Virus record (IMG/VR): IMGVR_UViG_3300021091_000210
Location: 1 to 35,637 of that record
Source of the DNA: a virus
DNA: 35,637 nt
Strand: one strand, 5' to 3'
Positions 1-7,287 of the stretch are shown here, one piece after another. Under the pieces are notes generated by a model. It made no database searches. It saw only the letters and a program-made list of their open reading frames with translations, and was not told where the DNA came from. Within the stretch, counting starts at the first letter, position 1. The number at the start of each line of letters is the position of its first letter. A program made the position numbers and the translations under genes.

Positions 1-54
1 ACGATTTCGTGAATACATGTCATATGCCCAATTTCTAAATTCGTTGTCATCCAT
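1..54 (-). CDS. Partial CDS, small phage protein (C-terminus off window)
   Basis: A reading frame starts at ATG 52-54 and runs off the left edge, so only 18 residues are visible (begins MDDNEFRNWAYDMY). The ATG lies 8 bases inside the end of thyX, the tight overlap used throughout this window, and a GGAG-like ribosome site stands upstream. The aromatic, Asp/Arg-rich start resembles short conserved proteins of T4-like phages. I cannot assign a function from the visible part. Confidence 0.55.
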   Translation of the reverse strand, partial: MDDNEFRNWAYDMYSRNR

Positions 55-730
55 TTTTATTCTCCACAAAGTCTGAGATCATAGGGAACACTTTACTTAT
101 AACATCTGCACATGCGTTTGCAATCTGAATGTGTTCTTTCTGTGTGCCATTACCACTTCGCAATTCAATGTAATGCACCCAACTTCTAAGTGTGCCATTG
201 ACATATAATCTAGATACAGTCAATCCTTCTGGTAGTACTGCTCTTGCTTGTTCTTTTGCAATACCGTTATCAATCGCCCATTTGTATGCTTGCTTTGATG
301 CTAAGATAACTTTCAATTGTTCTTCTTCCCATCGTTCTTTTAAATAATCGTCATTTACTTCTATACTGTTTTGTCGATTCTTGGTGTCCTGAAGGCGTGC
401 CTCTCTACATACGAAATCCAAATCTTTTGTTGGATCGGCGTAGCGTTGGCTAAATTCTTGAAAGGAAAAACTTCTGTGTCGCAACAATTGTCTTGCGATA
501 TCTCTTGTGGTTTCAACTTCAAGGCAGGCTGAGACCATTTCAAGTGGGGACCAATGTTTGTTTTTGACGAGGTATTTGATAAGTCGTTCTGAAGTTTCTG
601 TATTGGACTGATTGGCTGGATTCGAAACTCTCGCACAATACGCCACCAAGTCCTGGGCATCAAAGGTATGTTGTAAAGCATTTTTAAATTCCTCAGAGGG
701 TTGACTATAATTGATTAATTTTACCTTCAT
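47..730 (-). CDS. thyX: Flavin-dependent thymidylate synthase ThyX
   Basis: ThyX makes dTMP from dUMP using methylene-tetrahydrofolate, FAD and NADPH, supplying thymidylate for phage DNA synthesis. The diagnostic ThyX motif RHR-x7-S is present at about residues 84-94 (RHRSFSFQEFSQRY), followed by an Arg-rich C-terminal half containing ARAVLPEG. At 227 aa the length is normal for the family. An upstream in-frame ATG exists at 742. I prefer the ATG at 730 because it overlaps the primase stop as ATGA and has GGAAGA a few bases upstream. It is co-transcribed with primase from the promoter near 1790. T4 itself uses the unrelated ThyA-type enzyme, so this is a replacement typical of many environmental phages. 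Confidence 0.95.
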   Translation of the reverse strand: MKVKLINYSQPSEEFKNALQHTFDAQDLVAYCARVSNPANQSNTETSERLIKYLVKNKHWSPLEMVSACLEVETTRDIARQLLRHRSFSFQEFSQRYADPTKDLDFVCREARLQDTKNRQNSIEVNDDYLKERWEEEQLKVILASKQAYKWAIDNGIAKEQARAVLPEGLTVSRLYVNGTLRSWVHYIELRSGNGTQKEHIQIANACADVISKVFPMISDFVENKNG

Positions 731-1755
731 GTTTTCTTCCATAAATTAAATTGCAACATCGCTTCAGGACCAGAGAATGAGTTTTTATTTATTGTATTCT
801 GTATCTCTTCAGCACTTAAATTCTGCTTCACTACCATGTCATTGATATCTTTTTCCACAATCTCCTTTGGCCAGATACAAACTGTAAATCCATCATCGAT
901 TGCAGATTTTATTTCTCTAACGATTTCTTTGTTTCTAGGTTCATTATCATATACTAAAATCAATTTCTCTTTAGGCAAAAACTCACCAACTGATTTTAGA
1001 TTTGCATTACCAGCACCAACTGCATTGTGTAAGAATAAACTATCAATTGGTCCTTCTGTTACATAAATTGTCTGATCTTTGTCTACATTGTTCAGACAAA
1101 AAATCATTGGTGCATCATCTATAATTCGCATTGTGACATAGCGCAACTTCTCACCACGAATTGCACGACCAGAAAGCCCAACTAAATTATCTTCGCCGTC
1201 AAAAAAAGGCAATACGAGCCTCGGCTCATTGCCTAGTATCTTATCTTCATAACCATCAGCGAATTGTTTAAATTTTGCTATGTCATCAACATAGCATAAC
1301 TCTTCATATCTATGTTCTGGAATCTTTCTAGAATGAAGGTATTTGAGTACCTCATGATCATTTGCCAATTTTTTAATTGGTGTCAATAAACCTTTGAATG
1401 CATTGTCTTGCTTACTGCTTGCAAATGTAACAGGCTTGAAAACAAACCCGTGATCTTTGTGTGCCTTGCGTCCAGTTTCACCAGACTTGTATCGATCAAG
1501 GCAATACTCTTTATACAAATTTGGATCCATAAACTTAATGAGATTGCCAAATGACATTGACGCTTGGCAATTGTGACATTTGTAAAACAATCCACCTTTG
1601 TTTGGGTAAAGATAGCCCCTCGCTTTGTTGCGATTGGTTTGACTGTCGCCACATATAGGACAACGGAAGTTATAATTGTAGTCGCCTTTTCGCTTAAACT
1701 TATCAAGTCTATGAGAAATAGTACCGACATACTGTTGATCAAGCCACATACTCAT
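727..1755 (-). CDS. 61: DNA primase, T4 gp61-like
   Basis: Synthesises RNA primers for lagging-strand replication together with the gp41 helicase encoded at 15205-16605. The N-terminus holds a zinc-binding domain with C32-x2-C35 (CPICGD) and C60-x2-C63 (CHNC). The middle holds a TOPRIM-like region with an acidic loop in YVTEGPIDSLF and LVYDNEP. At 342 aa it matches the size of T4 gp61. A second in-frame ATG lies two codons inside. It is the first gene of a two-gene primase-thyX unit behind a strong promoter. Unlike T4, it is far from the helicase gene. Confidence 0.92.
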   Translation of the reverse strand: MSMWLDQQYVGTISHRLDKFKRKGDYNYNFRCPICGDSQTNRNKARGYLYPNKGGLFYKCHNCQASMSFGNLIKFMDPNLYKEYCLDRYKSGETGRKAHKDHGFVFKPVTFASSKQDNAFKGLLTPIKKLANDHEVLKYLHSRKIPEHRYEELCYVDDIAKFKQFADGYEDKILGNEPRLVLPFFDGEDNLVGLSGRAIRGEKLRYVTMRIIDDAPMIFCLNNVDKDQTIYVTEGPIDSLFLHNAVGAGNANLKSVGEFLPKEKLILVYDNEPRNKEIVREIKSAIDDGFTVCIWPKEIVEKDINDMVVKQNLSAEEIQNTINKNSFSGPEAMLQFNLWKKT

Positions 1756-1777
1756 ATTATAAAATACTCCAGAGATA

Positions 1778-1805
1778 CGATTTCTGCTAGTATAGCAGAA
1801 AATCG
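1778..1805. promoter_or_regulatory. Dyad centred on the -10 of the primase promoter
   Basis: A perfect 9-bp inverted repeat with a 3-base centre (TTTCTGCTA-gta-TAGCAGAAA, 1781-1801). It is extended to nearly 12-bp arms by flanking CGA/TCG with one extra base. The -10 TATACT sits at its centre, so a protein bound here would block transcription. It has no following T-run, so it is not a terminator. Operator function is inference. Confidence 0.5.
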
Positions 1806-1817
1806 CTTACAGGTCAA
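1789..1817 (-). promoter_or_regulatory. Sigma70-type promoter with extended -10 (primase-thyX)
   Basis: On the minus strand TTGACC (1812-1817), a 17-base spacer ending in TGC, then TATACT (1789-1794). The -35 directly abuts the TAG stop of the upstream gene. The predicted start near 1782 gives a leader of under 30 nt before the primase ATG. It belongs to a set of seven similar promoters in the window, all with TGn immediately before the -10. Confidence 0.8.
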
Positions 1818-2249
1818 CTAGGCAAATAAGGCTAGAAGTGCTTCTAACTTAACATTGGAGATAATCCATGCCAAAACAACTACACCACCAGCAAGCATCC
1901 ATTTCCATTGAAGGATTTTTTTGAGATCATCGTCTTCCTTCTTGTTGTGTTCATTAATGGTAGAATGGAGAGATTTAATCTCATCCATAATTCTACGCTC
2001 TGTCAATTCTATCTTATCAGATAGGTTTCTGTCAACTGTTGTGATGCGAGAATGAAGTTCTTTGATATCTTGTCCAGTATCTTCTTGTTTTTTGTTCATA
2101 TCTGTGTAAATTTGATTAACCATACGGTCTTGGTTGTCCACCAACTTTTCAATGATAGTGTCCATCTTCTCGCACAAGTGCGTGATGTTGGAGACCTGAG
2201 TTTTCAGGACCTCCACATCAACTTTAAGAGCGACTACAGGATCGTTCAT
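1818..2249 (-). CDS. Coiled-coil protein with C-terminal membrane anchor
   Basis: A 143-aa protein. Residues about 5-105 are charged and heptad-like (several MDTIIEKL, ITTVDRNL, LTERRIMDEI segments), predicting a long coiled coil. One hydrophobic segment follows near residues 117-135 (WMLAGGVVVLAWIISNV), with a short tail. It is the last gene of the lysis/membrane group and overlaps the preceding gene by four bases. The tail-anchored coiled-coil shape would suit a membrane adaptor or lysis-associated protein. No family is recognised, so function is unknown. Confidence 0.8.
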   Translation of the reverse strand: MNDPVVALKVDVEVLKTQVSNITHLCEKMDTIIEKLVDNQDRMVNQIYTDMNKKQEDTGQDIKELHSRITTVDRNLSDKIELTERRIMDEIKSLHSTINEHNKKEDDDLKKILQWKWMLAGGVVVLAWIISNVKLEALLALFA

Positions 2250-2470
2250 TTCTTTTCTGGAACTTTTGTTCCTTCAAGTTTCTTGTGAACCTTCATCTCT
2301 TTGCATTCTTGTACTTGCTTACCAGCCTTATCAAGAACTGGTTTGCCATCTTTAGTTACCTTGTCAATACAAACCTTTTTGACTTCAGCCGCTTTCTTTT
2401 CTTCAGCATAAGCGACAGTACCAAATGCCAATGACATTGCTACGAGTGTTGATGTGATTAATTGTTTCAT
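2246..2470 (-). CDS. Small exported protein with signal peptide
   Basis: A 74-aa product with a clear N-terminal signal peptide (MKQLITSTLVAMSLAFG, then VAYA before EEKK, a good signal peptidase I site). The mature part is very Lys/Glu-rich with two cysteines (VCIDK and ECKEM), which could form a disulfide in the periplasm. A strong ribosome site (AGGAGG) precedes the ATG, and the start overlaps the end of the holin-like gene. Its position in the lysis group suggests a periplasmic role. The function is not recognised. Confidence 0.8.
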   Translation of the reverse strand: MKQLITSTLVAMSLAFGTVAYAEEKKAAEVKKVCIDKVTKDGKPVLDKAGKQVQECKEMKVHKKLEGTKVPEKK

Positions 2471-2724
2471 ACTTCCTCCTGATTATTAGTATATTTATTT
2501 GATGATGATTTTCTATCAGCGAATCTTTCGGTAACTGTAACACCAAGACCGGCAATAGCAATCATCATCATGCTTTCAAACATGTACTCTTTTACTTCAA
2601 TTCCAAAAAACAAATTAGAAAAGAATGCAATACTACAAAAGACGAAAGCAAGGAAAGTAACAACTCTCTTGCTACTCCAAGTTCCGTCTTCTCCATCTTG
2701 CAACATGCTTTTTAGAAAAGTCAT
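2467..2724 (-). CDS. Holin-like small membrane protein
   Basis: The ATG at 2724 (MTFLKSMLQDGEDG), one base after the previous stop, gives 85 aa. A longer in-frame start at 2772 would lie inside the upstream gene and is not preferred. The architecture is a short polar N-terminus, two hydrophobic segments near residues 22-40 and 47-63 (VVTFLAFVFCSIAFFSNLFF and MMMIAIAGLGVTV), and a charged C-tail. This resembles small two-span phage holins, which form the inner-membrane hole that starts lysis. The nearby endolysin and spanins support the idea, but the 158-aa neighbour is an equal candidate. Confidence 0.65.
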   Translation of the reverse strand: MTFLKSMLQDGEDGTWSSKRVVTFLAFVFCSIAFFSNLFFGIEVKEYMFESMMMIAIAGLGVTVTERFADRKSSSNKYTNNQEEV

Positions 2725-2725
2725 T

Positions 2726-3202
2726 TTAAATCTCTGGTTGTGGTGCTGGTGCAGGACCTGGCTTGCCACCAAAGCCTGTTACAATTTGTCCGCTTGATGC
2801 AGATTCGTAATCAAACTTAGGTTCTTTCTTGAATGGATTTTTAATATCGCCTAAATCAAAACCAATGCCGCCACCTGATGTTGGTGCTGGTGGTGGGGGT
2901 GGTGTGTATGGTTTGTTTGCAGAATCAAGTGCTTTTGCTCTCAACTCTTTATCGTCACCAGCAAGCATAATGCCTGATAGAGTACCAGTCAAAAATGTTG
3001 CAATTGGAATGATCAACTCAAAGAATTTATTGTCAACTGGTGACATGCCATTCATTGGTTGAGTAACAAAGATCAAAGAATATAGAACGACAAACACAAT
3101 GCCGAACAATGTCAAACCTAAAATGATACCAATAAAAAACTTAAGGCGAGCATTTAACTCTTCTGAGGTGTATTTTTCACCATCGAATAAACTTCTAATC
3201 AT
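2726..3202 (-). CDS. Two-span membrane protein, holin-like candidate
   Basis: The start at 3202 (MIRSLFDGEKY) overlaps the preceding TGA as ATGA with AGGAG seven bases upstream. An earlier ATG at 3208 would be too close to that site. The 158-aa product has hydrophobic segments at about 23-46 and 62-80. A proline-rich cytoplasmic or periplasmic linker (YTPPPPPAPTSGGG) follows, then a Gly/Pro-rich tail. Similar proteins (EELxAR start, FF.LI.PIATFLTG) occur beside endolysin genes in environmental T4-like phages, as I recall. Holin or antiholin is plausible but unproven. Confidence 0.75.
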   Translation of the reverse strand: MIRSLFDGEKYTSEELNARLKFFIGIILGLTLFGIVFVVLYSLIFVTQPMNGMSPVDNKFFELIIPIATFLTGTLSGIMLAGDDKELRAKALDSANKPYTPPPPPAPTSGGGIGFDLGDIKNPFKKEPKFDYESASSGQIVTGFGGKPGPAPAPQPEI

Positions 3203-3417
3203 TTGCATTCTCCTTTACGACCTTGTGGCGCTGATTGTGGATTGTTATTATTTTTTTCATAATGCGTCAAGTCTTCAGGACAAGTTCCGTTTGCACTACA
3301 GTATGGTTTCTTGCAAATTTGCAAATCCCAATTTGTAGGGTCCTGACAAGGATAACGATATCTCTCTCCATCACATGCGGCTAGAAGCGGCAACAATAAG
3401 ATGAATAAGTATTTCAT
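3199..3417 (-). CDS. Small lipoprotein with conserved cysteines
   Basis: A 72-aa protein beginning MKYLFILLLPLLAAC, a classic lipoprotein signal peptide with lipobox LAAC at residues 12-15. The mature part is Cys-rich (CQDP, CKKPYC, GTCPED, GECK), suggesting disulfides in the periplasm. Its start overlaps the endolysin stop (TAATG) with GGAG upstream, so it is translationally coupled to the endolysin. It may act in lysis or superinfection exclusion. It is not the canonical o-spanin, which lies at 4052-4315. Confidence 0.85.
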   Translation of the reverse strand: MKYLFILLLPLLAACDGERYRYPCQDPTNWDLQICKKPYCSANGTCPEDLTHYEKNNNNPQSAPQGRKGECK

Positions 3418-4043
3418 TAGTGTACTCCTAGAACATGTAATGCATGTTCATAGTGTTTGATTCGGTCATCAAGCCCAATCGTTCCACCATTGATACGCTT
3501 AGTCAATGTAACAATGTCACCTTTATCTGCCCATTGGTTGAGTTTGTTTGTTTCCCAAAACCAACATGCAGATTGTGCGGCACCTTCGAATGTGCCAAGA
3601 TACTCGGTTGCTTCATCAGCAGAAATTTCTAATGATGCGGCGAACCAAGAATAATTATCTCTACCTGTAAGTTGAATCAATCCACGACCACGATACTTGT
3701 AACCATCACCAGATTCTTCTGGTCCGTTACCCATGCGGTTTGCGTAGATGCGATTTGCGATTGCTTCTTGTTTGTTTGGCATTGAAGCATAGCGTTGTGC
3801 GATGGCATCATCAGGAAAATATTTTGGAAATAATTTTCTAAGACTTGCCGCACGATAGTTTAGATTCTCTTGTAGAACCATAAAGTTTCCAGATTCATGG
3901 GCACATTGTGCAATGAACCCAGCCATTCTTTGTGGTGTATTGATTTCGTAGTCTGGAAATAATTGTGCTAGAGCATTATGCCATTGTGTGACATATGGGT
4001 TTCTAGGCAATAATTGTTTCAATTGCTCTTGTGTTAATTCCAT
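3417..4043 (-). CDS. Endolysin, glycoside hydrolase family 19 (chitinase/lysozyme type)
   Basis: Cleaves peptidoglycan glycan strands at the end of infection. The GH19 hallmarks are AHESGNF with candidate catalytic Glu50, the second Glu59 in QENLNY, and GDGYKYRGRGLIQLTG at about 112-127. There is no signal peptide, so release to the periplasm would need a holin. The 208-aa length equals a single catalytic domain. It has a strong ribosome site (AGGAGGT). It is flanked by spanin genes upstream and holin-like genes downstream, a complete lysis module. T4 uses a different lysozyme (gpe). Confidence 0.93.
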   Translation of the reverse strand: MELTQEQLKQLLPRNPYVTQWHNALAQLFPDYEINTPQRMAGFIAQCAHESGNFMVLQENLNYRAASLRKLFPKYFPDDAIAQRYASMPNKQEAIANRIYANRMGNGPEESGDGYKYRGRGLIQLTGRDNYSWFAASLEISADEATEYLGTFEGAAQSACWFWETNKLNQWADKGDIVTLTKRINGGTIGLDDRIKHYEHALHVLGVH

Positions 4044-4051
4044 TGTACCTC

Positions 4052-4315
4052 CTATTTAATTTCGAATGTTTTCTTTTGAACATTATACCATTCAATCCAT
4101 GCTTCACTCTTCAAAGCACATTCATGATATAGAGTGTAGTTCTCAGTCACAGATTTGACAACCTCACTCAATGCTGGATCATTTTTTTGAATTTGCTTTA
4201 ACTGAACGCAAGGCTTCATCAGCGTTTCTGGTGCATCAGGAAACTTTCTTTTAACTGGCACAGTAATGCTACAACCTGCAAGCATTACGCACATTGCTAA
4301 AACAATCACTTTCAT
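4052..4315 (-). CDS. Outer-membrane spanin (o-spanin, Rz1-like lipoprotein)
   Basis: An 87-aa protein with lipoprotein signal MKVIVLAMCVMLAGC (lipobox LAGC, residues 12-15). The mature part contains VPVKRKFPDAP and two further cysteines (KPCVQ, HECAL). It directly follows and overlaps by four bases the inner-membrane spanin gene, the arrangement of separated Rz/Rz1 pairs. The o-spanin joins the i-spanin across the periplasm and drives outer-membrane fusion at lysis. The call rests on architecture and context. Confidence 0.8.
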   Translation of the reverse strand: MKVIVLAMCVMLAGCSITVPVKRKFPDAPETLMKPCVQLKQIQKNDPALSEVVKSVTENYTLYHECALKSEAWIEWYNVQKKTFEIK

Positions 4316-4752
4316 TTTGCTTTTGCACCCTCTGCGGCTTTGTTCACAACATTCACAACTTCTTTAGGAATTTCACACTTAGCATCAAACTTTACAATCT
4401 CCCTATCAACATACTTTATAATCTCATTGCCTTTTTCACGAACAACTTCAGTTTTTACTACAACCTTTTCTACTATCTTTACATTTTCTTTTGCCGCTTT
4501 GGCTTCTGATTCGGCGACTTTTACTTCCATCTCTTTTACTCTTGCCTGCCATGCTTCTTCATTTGAAATTGCACCAGACATATAGGTGCCAAGCATAATT
4601 AGCAATACGGATACGATCTGAATTGGTGTCTTATAGACATACAATGGACCAATTGGTATGAAACGCAAAAGATAGGTCACTAAGAATCCTATCACACCTG
4701 CGAAAAAGATTCCGTAAAATATCCAGTATGGTAACCATTGCAATATCCACAT
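4312..4752 (-). CDS. Inner-membrane spanin (i-spanin, Rz-like)
   Basis: A 146-aa protein with two hydrophobic N-terminal segments (about 7-32 and 43-62, containing IPIGPLYVYKTPIQIV between them). A charged helical region at about 68-115 (VKEMEVKVAESEAKAAKENV) predicts a periplasmic coiled coil. A tail with FDAKCEIP could give an intermolecular disulfide. Families of this shape paired with a following small lipoprotein are phage spanins. Having two membrane segments rather than one is unusual for Rz but common among related phages, as I recall. Confidence 0.75.
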   Translation of the reverse strand: MWILQWLPYWIFYGIFFAGVIGFLVTYLLRFIPIGPLYVYKTPIQIVSVLLIMLGTYMSGAISNEEAWQARVKEMEVKVAESEAKAAKENVKIVEKVVVKTEVVREKGNEIIKYVDREIVKFDAKCEIPKEVVNVVNKAAEGAKAK

Positions 4753-4763
4753 ACATTACACCT

Positions 4764-5462
4764 TTAGTTTAAAAAAGATTCGGTGAACATTCCACTACGA
4801 CCATAGCGCAAGAAAATCATTGCGCCTGTTTTATCATCTTGAAGTATGATTGGTTTCTTTGGATACTTACGACCAAATTGACGAATCTCATTGCCAATCT
4901 CATCGTTGCCAACATATGTTTCATATTTCAAGTACTTTTTCTTACCAAGTCTTGCTTTGTTGAATCTCTCTGTATCAACAACAAATACATCATTGTTTGC
5001 AAACTTTGCTCTGCGTACAAGTGCCATCTGTGCTTTCTTGCCAACTGGTGCATCATCACCTGTGCCTGCAATGTTTCCACCACCAACTGCATTGACTGGT
5101 GCTTCTTCTTTAAGAAGTTTCTTTGTAAACTGTTCATTCAGCCTATGCTTACGAAACTCCTCTTCAAAATTTTCTTCAGTTAAATTCTTTTCTTCTTTAA
5201 TCAACCACAATGCGGCGGCATATGATGCAATGCGTGTTTTACCACCAGGTACCATTGCAAGTAGTTTTTTCAACTTGATCATAAGAACATCAAATGTAGT
5301 CAAAGAATCTTTTTCTGCTATAGTTCTACGATCATCACCTTTTTTAAGTATGTTTCCTTCAGCATCAATCACGCCAAGTTTAAAGGCTTCCCACTCAGTA
5401 AAAGGCTGAGTAAGTCTTCTTAGGATTCGATATACAACATATAAATCTACTAAGTTTGCCAT
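4764..5462 (-). CDS. Conserved T4-like phage protein, unknown function
   Basis: A 232-aa protein beginning MANLVDLYVVYRILRRLTQP. It has an N-terminal helical part, a Lys/Glu-rich middle (LTEENFEEEFRKH), a Gly-rich linker at about 127-140 (GGGNIAGTGDDAPVG), and a basic C-terminal domain with KYLKYETYVG. The Gly-rich linker between two folded parts looks like a virion or head-assembly protein, and it sits next to structural genes. I recognise the family as recurrent in environmental T4-like phages but know no function. Confidence 0.8.
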   Translation of the reverse strand: MANLVDLYVVYRILRRLTQPFTEWEAFKLGVIDAEGNILKKGDDRRTIAEKDSLTTFDVLMIKLKKLLAMVPGGKTRIASYAAALWLIKEEKNLTEENFEEEFRKHRLNEQFTKKLLKEEAPVNAVGGGNIAGTGDDAPVGKKAQMALVRRAKFANNDVFVVDTERFNKARLGKKKYLKYETYVGNDEIGNEIRQFGRKYPKKPIILQDDKTGAMIFLRYGRSGMFTESFLN

Positions 5463-5806
5463 ACTTTTCTCTGTATCTCTTTTAACAATTCTTCATCATG
5501 TTCGACATTCTTTATGTAATCTAAAAAAATTAAAAAACTGTTCAATGTTTTATGATTCTCTTTTTCAACTTTAAAGGTTAACATATTAACTGTTGCCTCT
5601 ACACCAAAAACATTTGAGAGAAAGATGATGTGATTCAATATCAATCTTTCTCTCAGTTCACTTTTTTCTGCGTACTTGTTAATTAGTCGCTTGATATACT
5701 TAATTTTGTTTAAGTCTTCAAGAAACTCAAGTACCGATATGCAATTTGGATTTTGATAATTGTTGATTGCATATTCATCAAAATCATCTTCATTGTGTAT
5801 TAACAT
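5450..5806 (-). CDS. Conserved small T4-like phage protein (DUF7207-like)
   Basis: A 118-aa acidic, helical protein. The core (FLEDLNKIKYIKRLINKY then ELRERLILNHI and FGVEATVNML) matches a recurrent T4-like phage family that I recall as DUF7207; the number should be checked. It overlaps the next gene by 13 bases. It lies between structural candidates and may be a virion assembly factor. No catalytic motif is visible. Confidence 0.8.
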   Translation of the reverse strand: MLIHNEDDFDEYAINNYQNPNCISVLEFLEDLNKIKYIKRLINKYAEKSELRERLILNHIIFLSNVFGVEATVNMLTFKVEKENHKTLNSFLIFLDYIKNVEHDEELLKEIQRKVWQT

Positions 5807-5811
5807 AACGA

Positions 5812-6231
5812 TTAGAATGCGCTAAGTGATGCCCTCACAATGTTTGTTGAGTTAGCCGCAATGTAAATGTAATTATCATCCCATGCGATTGTACCAACTG
5901 CCCAACCAGCCAATGTATTATTACCACTTGCAGGCGTTTGCTTTGTGCGAATACGAATCTCATCATTATTGAAATCGGCAAGACCAACAACTTCAAAGCG
6001 AGTGTTTGGTGTGACTTTAACAACATCACCACCAATGGTTGCAGTACCATTTGTAGTATTTGCGCTAATGTTAATTGTGCTGAATACCGTCTGAGATGTT
6101 TCACCAAAGATATCACCAAGTTCAATTTTCTTTGATACTGGTGAACCTGTTGGATCATCAATGATCAACAATAGATCGGTGTTTGCTGGTGCAGTCAATG
6201 CGGTCAACTGCGTTACTTTTTTATCTGCCAT
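5812..6231 (-). CDS. Probable virion fibre-like structural protein
   Basis: A 139-aa protein starting MADKKVTQLTALTAPANTDL, a short N-terminal module often found on phage head or tail fibre-type proteins. A beta-rich, Thr/Asn/Ala-rich C-terminal part follows, with WAVGTIAWDDNYIYIAANS. That ending resembles capping domains of virion surface proteins. It has a strong ribosome site (AGGAG) and lies just after a terminator, so it is the first gene of its own transcript unless late readthrough occurs. The exact virion location is unknown. Confidence 0.65.
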   Translation of the reverse strand: MADKKVTQLTALTAPANTDLLLIIDDPTGSPVSKKIELGDIFGETSQTVFSTINISANTTNGTATIGGDVVKVTPNTRFEVVGLADFNNDEIRIRTKQTPASGNNTLAGWAVGTIAWDDNYIYIAANSTNIVRASLSAF

Positions 6232-6246
6232 TTTTTTCTCCTAATT

Positions 6247-6271
6247 TTATAAACCCCCTCCGAAGAGGGGG
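6247..6271 (-). terminator. Rho-independent terminator with UUCG tetraloop
   Basis: On the minus strand CCCCCTC-TTCG-GAGGGGG (6254-6271), a perfect 7-bp GC-rich stem with the C(UUCG)G loop favoured in T4, followed by TTTATAA. It closes the transcript of the structural gene ending at 6307. Confidence 0.85.
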
Positions 6272-6306
6272 AATGCTACTTCCGGGACTCGGACCAAAAA
6301 TTAAAA

Positions 6307-6783
6307 TCAAGAATCTTGTAAGATTGTATCGTCAGTATTCGCATCACCAGTGATTGAAGACATTGCTACAAGTACTTCAGTCTTACGGCGTGTTGTGCCA
6401 TGTACATCAACATATGAAACATGCTTGACCCAACCAGGTGTGCTTAGGCCGCGCAATTCGTTGTTGGCAACTGATGCTTCAGTAGTGTCAACACCAAAGA
6501 TTAAATTGCCGCTTATTTCTGATGCTGGAACATACTTAGGCGAATCTTGCCCAGTAATTGTAACGCCAGATACATTTGCTACATTCCATGCAGGGCTAAT
6601 CGTCAATGATGTATTGCTTGAAATTGTAATAACTTTACGCTTGCGACCGTTAATGAAAATAGAATCGCCTTTTTCTAGTTCTGTAGTGAATACAGTATTT
6701 GTACCGGTAACAGTAGTTGAAGTATTAACAGCCGCAACTGTACCCGTTAATGAGAATGAATCTCTTTTTCCCCATAGTGCCAT
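6307..6783 (-). CDS. Probable virion structural protein
   Basis: A 158-aa protein beginning MALWGKRDSFSLTGTV, rich in Thr, Val, Gly and Ser with beta-strand patterning and no membrane segment. Similar short ALWGK-type proteins occur near head genes of T4-like phages, as I recall. It has a strong ribosome site (AAAGGAG), a TATAAATA late promoter 54 bases upstream and a strong terminator downstream. That forms a single-gene late transcription unit, fitting an abundant virion component such as a decoration or neck protein. Confidence 0.7.
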   Translation of the reverse strand: MALWGKRDSFSLTGTVAAVNTSTTVTGTNTVFTTELEKGDSIFINGRKRKVITISSNTSLTISPAWNVANVSGVTITGQDSPKYVPASEISGNLIFGVDTTEASVANNELRGLSTPGWVKHVSYVDVHGTTRRKTEVLVAMSSITGDANTDDTILQDS

Positions 6784-6795
6784 AGTTTTTCTCCT

Positions 6796-7287
6796 TTAAT
6801 ATCCTAATCTTCGTAGTTGAGATATGGTTTTCATAGTATTTATATGACGAATACCTATACCACCCTTTGCAACCCATTCATCTATGTTTTTTATGTGGTC
6901 ATCGATAAGTAAGTTTGGTTTACCATCCTTGTTTACTGCATAATTCTGCTTCTGGTCACGAGGAACGAGATGAATCTCTTTCACACGACCAAGATGCTTT
7001 CGAATCCACTCAACCTTCTCTGGTCTGCTTGTAGGCATTCTTCGTGAAGGCGTAGAAAGGATGATAGGATCATATGCACGAATGAATTTCCAAAGTGCTT
7101 GCCCATCAGGCATCCAATCTAAGTTTGCCCAAAATTTAGGTACTGTCTTAAGTGCATTCCACTTAGGTTCTTTCTCTTCATCAGAAAAGTCACGCATACC
7201 TTTCATTTTAAGTGCTTTATTTGCACTATCCATGAAATTTACGAGAACTTGATCCATATCACAATAAATTTGAGGCAACTGTTCCAT
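6796..7287 (-). CDS. HAD-family 5'(3')-deoxyribonucleotidase-like phosphatase
   Basis: A 163-aa protein. HAD motif I is CDMDQVLVNF (nucleophile Asp10 and Asp12), motif II is Ser/Thr in LSTPSR near residue 78, and the acidic motif IV is LIDDH near 127-131. The size and the LWKFIRAYDPII segment match the NT5C-like deoxyribonucleotidases found in many phages, which dephosphorylate nucleotides to adjust dNTP pools. The start directly follows the stop of the 576-aa gene (TAAATGG). A late promoter for the next gene lies inside its C-terminal codons. Confidence 0.85.
   Translation of the reverse strand: MEQLPQIYCDMDQVLVNFMDSANKALKMKGMRDFSDEEKEPKWNALKTVPKFWANLDWMPDGQALWKFIRAYDPIILSTPSRRMPTSRPEKVEWIRKHLGRVKEIHLVPRDQKQNYAVNKDGKPNLLIDDHIKNIDEWVAKGGIGIRHINTMKTISQLRRLGY
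6837..6844 (-). promoter_or_regulatory. T4-type late promoter TATAAATA
   Basis: An exact TATAAATA on the minus strand, inside the 3' end of the HAD gene. Initiation about 6 bases downstream would give a leader of roughly 48 nt to the structural gene starting at 6783. Confidence 0.75.

Noticed and set aside
836-1066. Open frames on the plus strand across the window (for example here, 30168-30827 and 34519-34989).
   Set aside because: They lie antisense inside well-supported minus-strand genes, have no ribosome sites and no family resemblance; the long one at 34.5 kb only mirrors the repeats of the GIY-YIG gene.
2489-2500. AATAAATA-like box upstream of the small exported protein gene.
   Set aside because: One base off the late consensus, inside coding sequence of an AT-rich C-terminus; not distinguishable from chance.
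6281-6297. On the minus strand GGTCCGAGTCCCGGAA looks like a tRNA T-arm.
   Set aside because: No acceptor, D or anticodon arm can be built around it; upstream is coding sequence and downstream a terminator. Probably chance or a tiny remnant.
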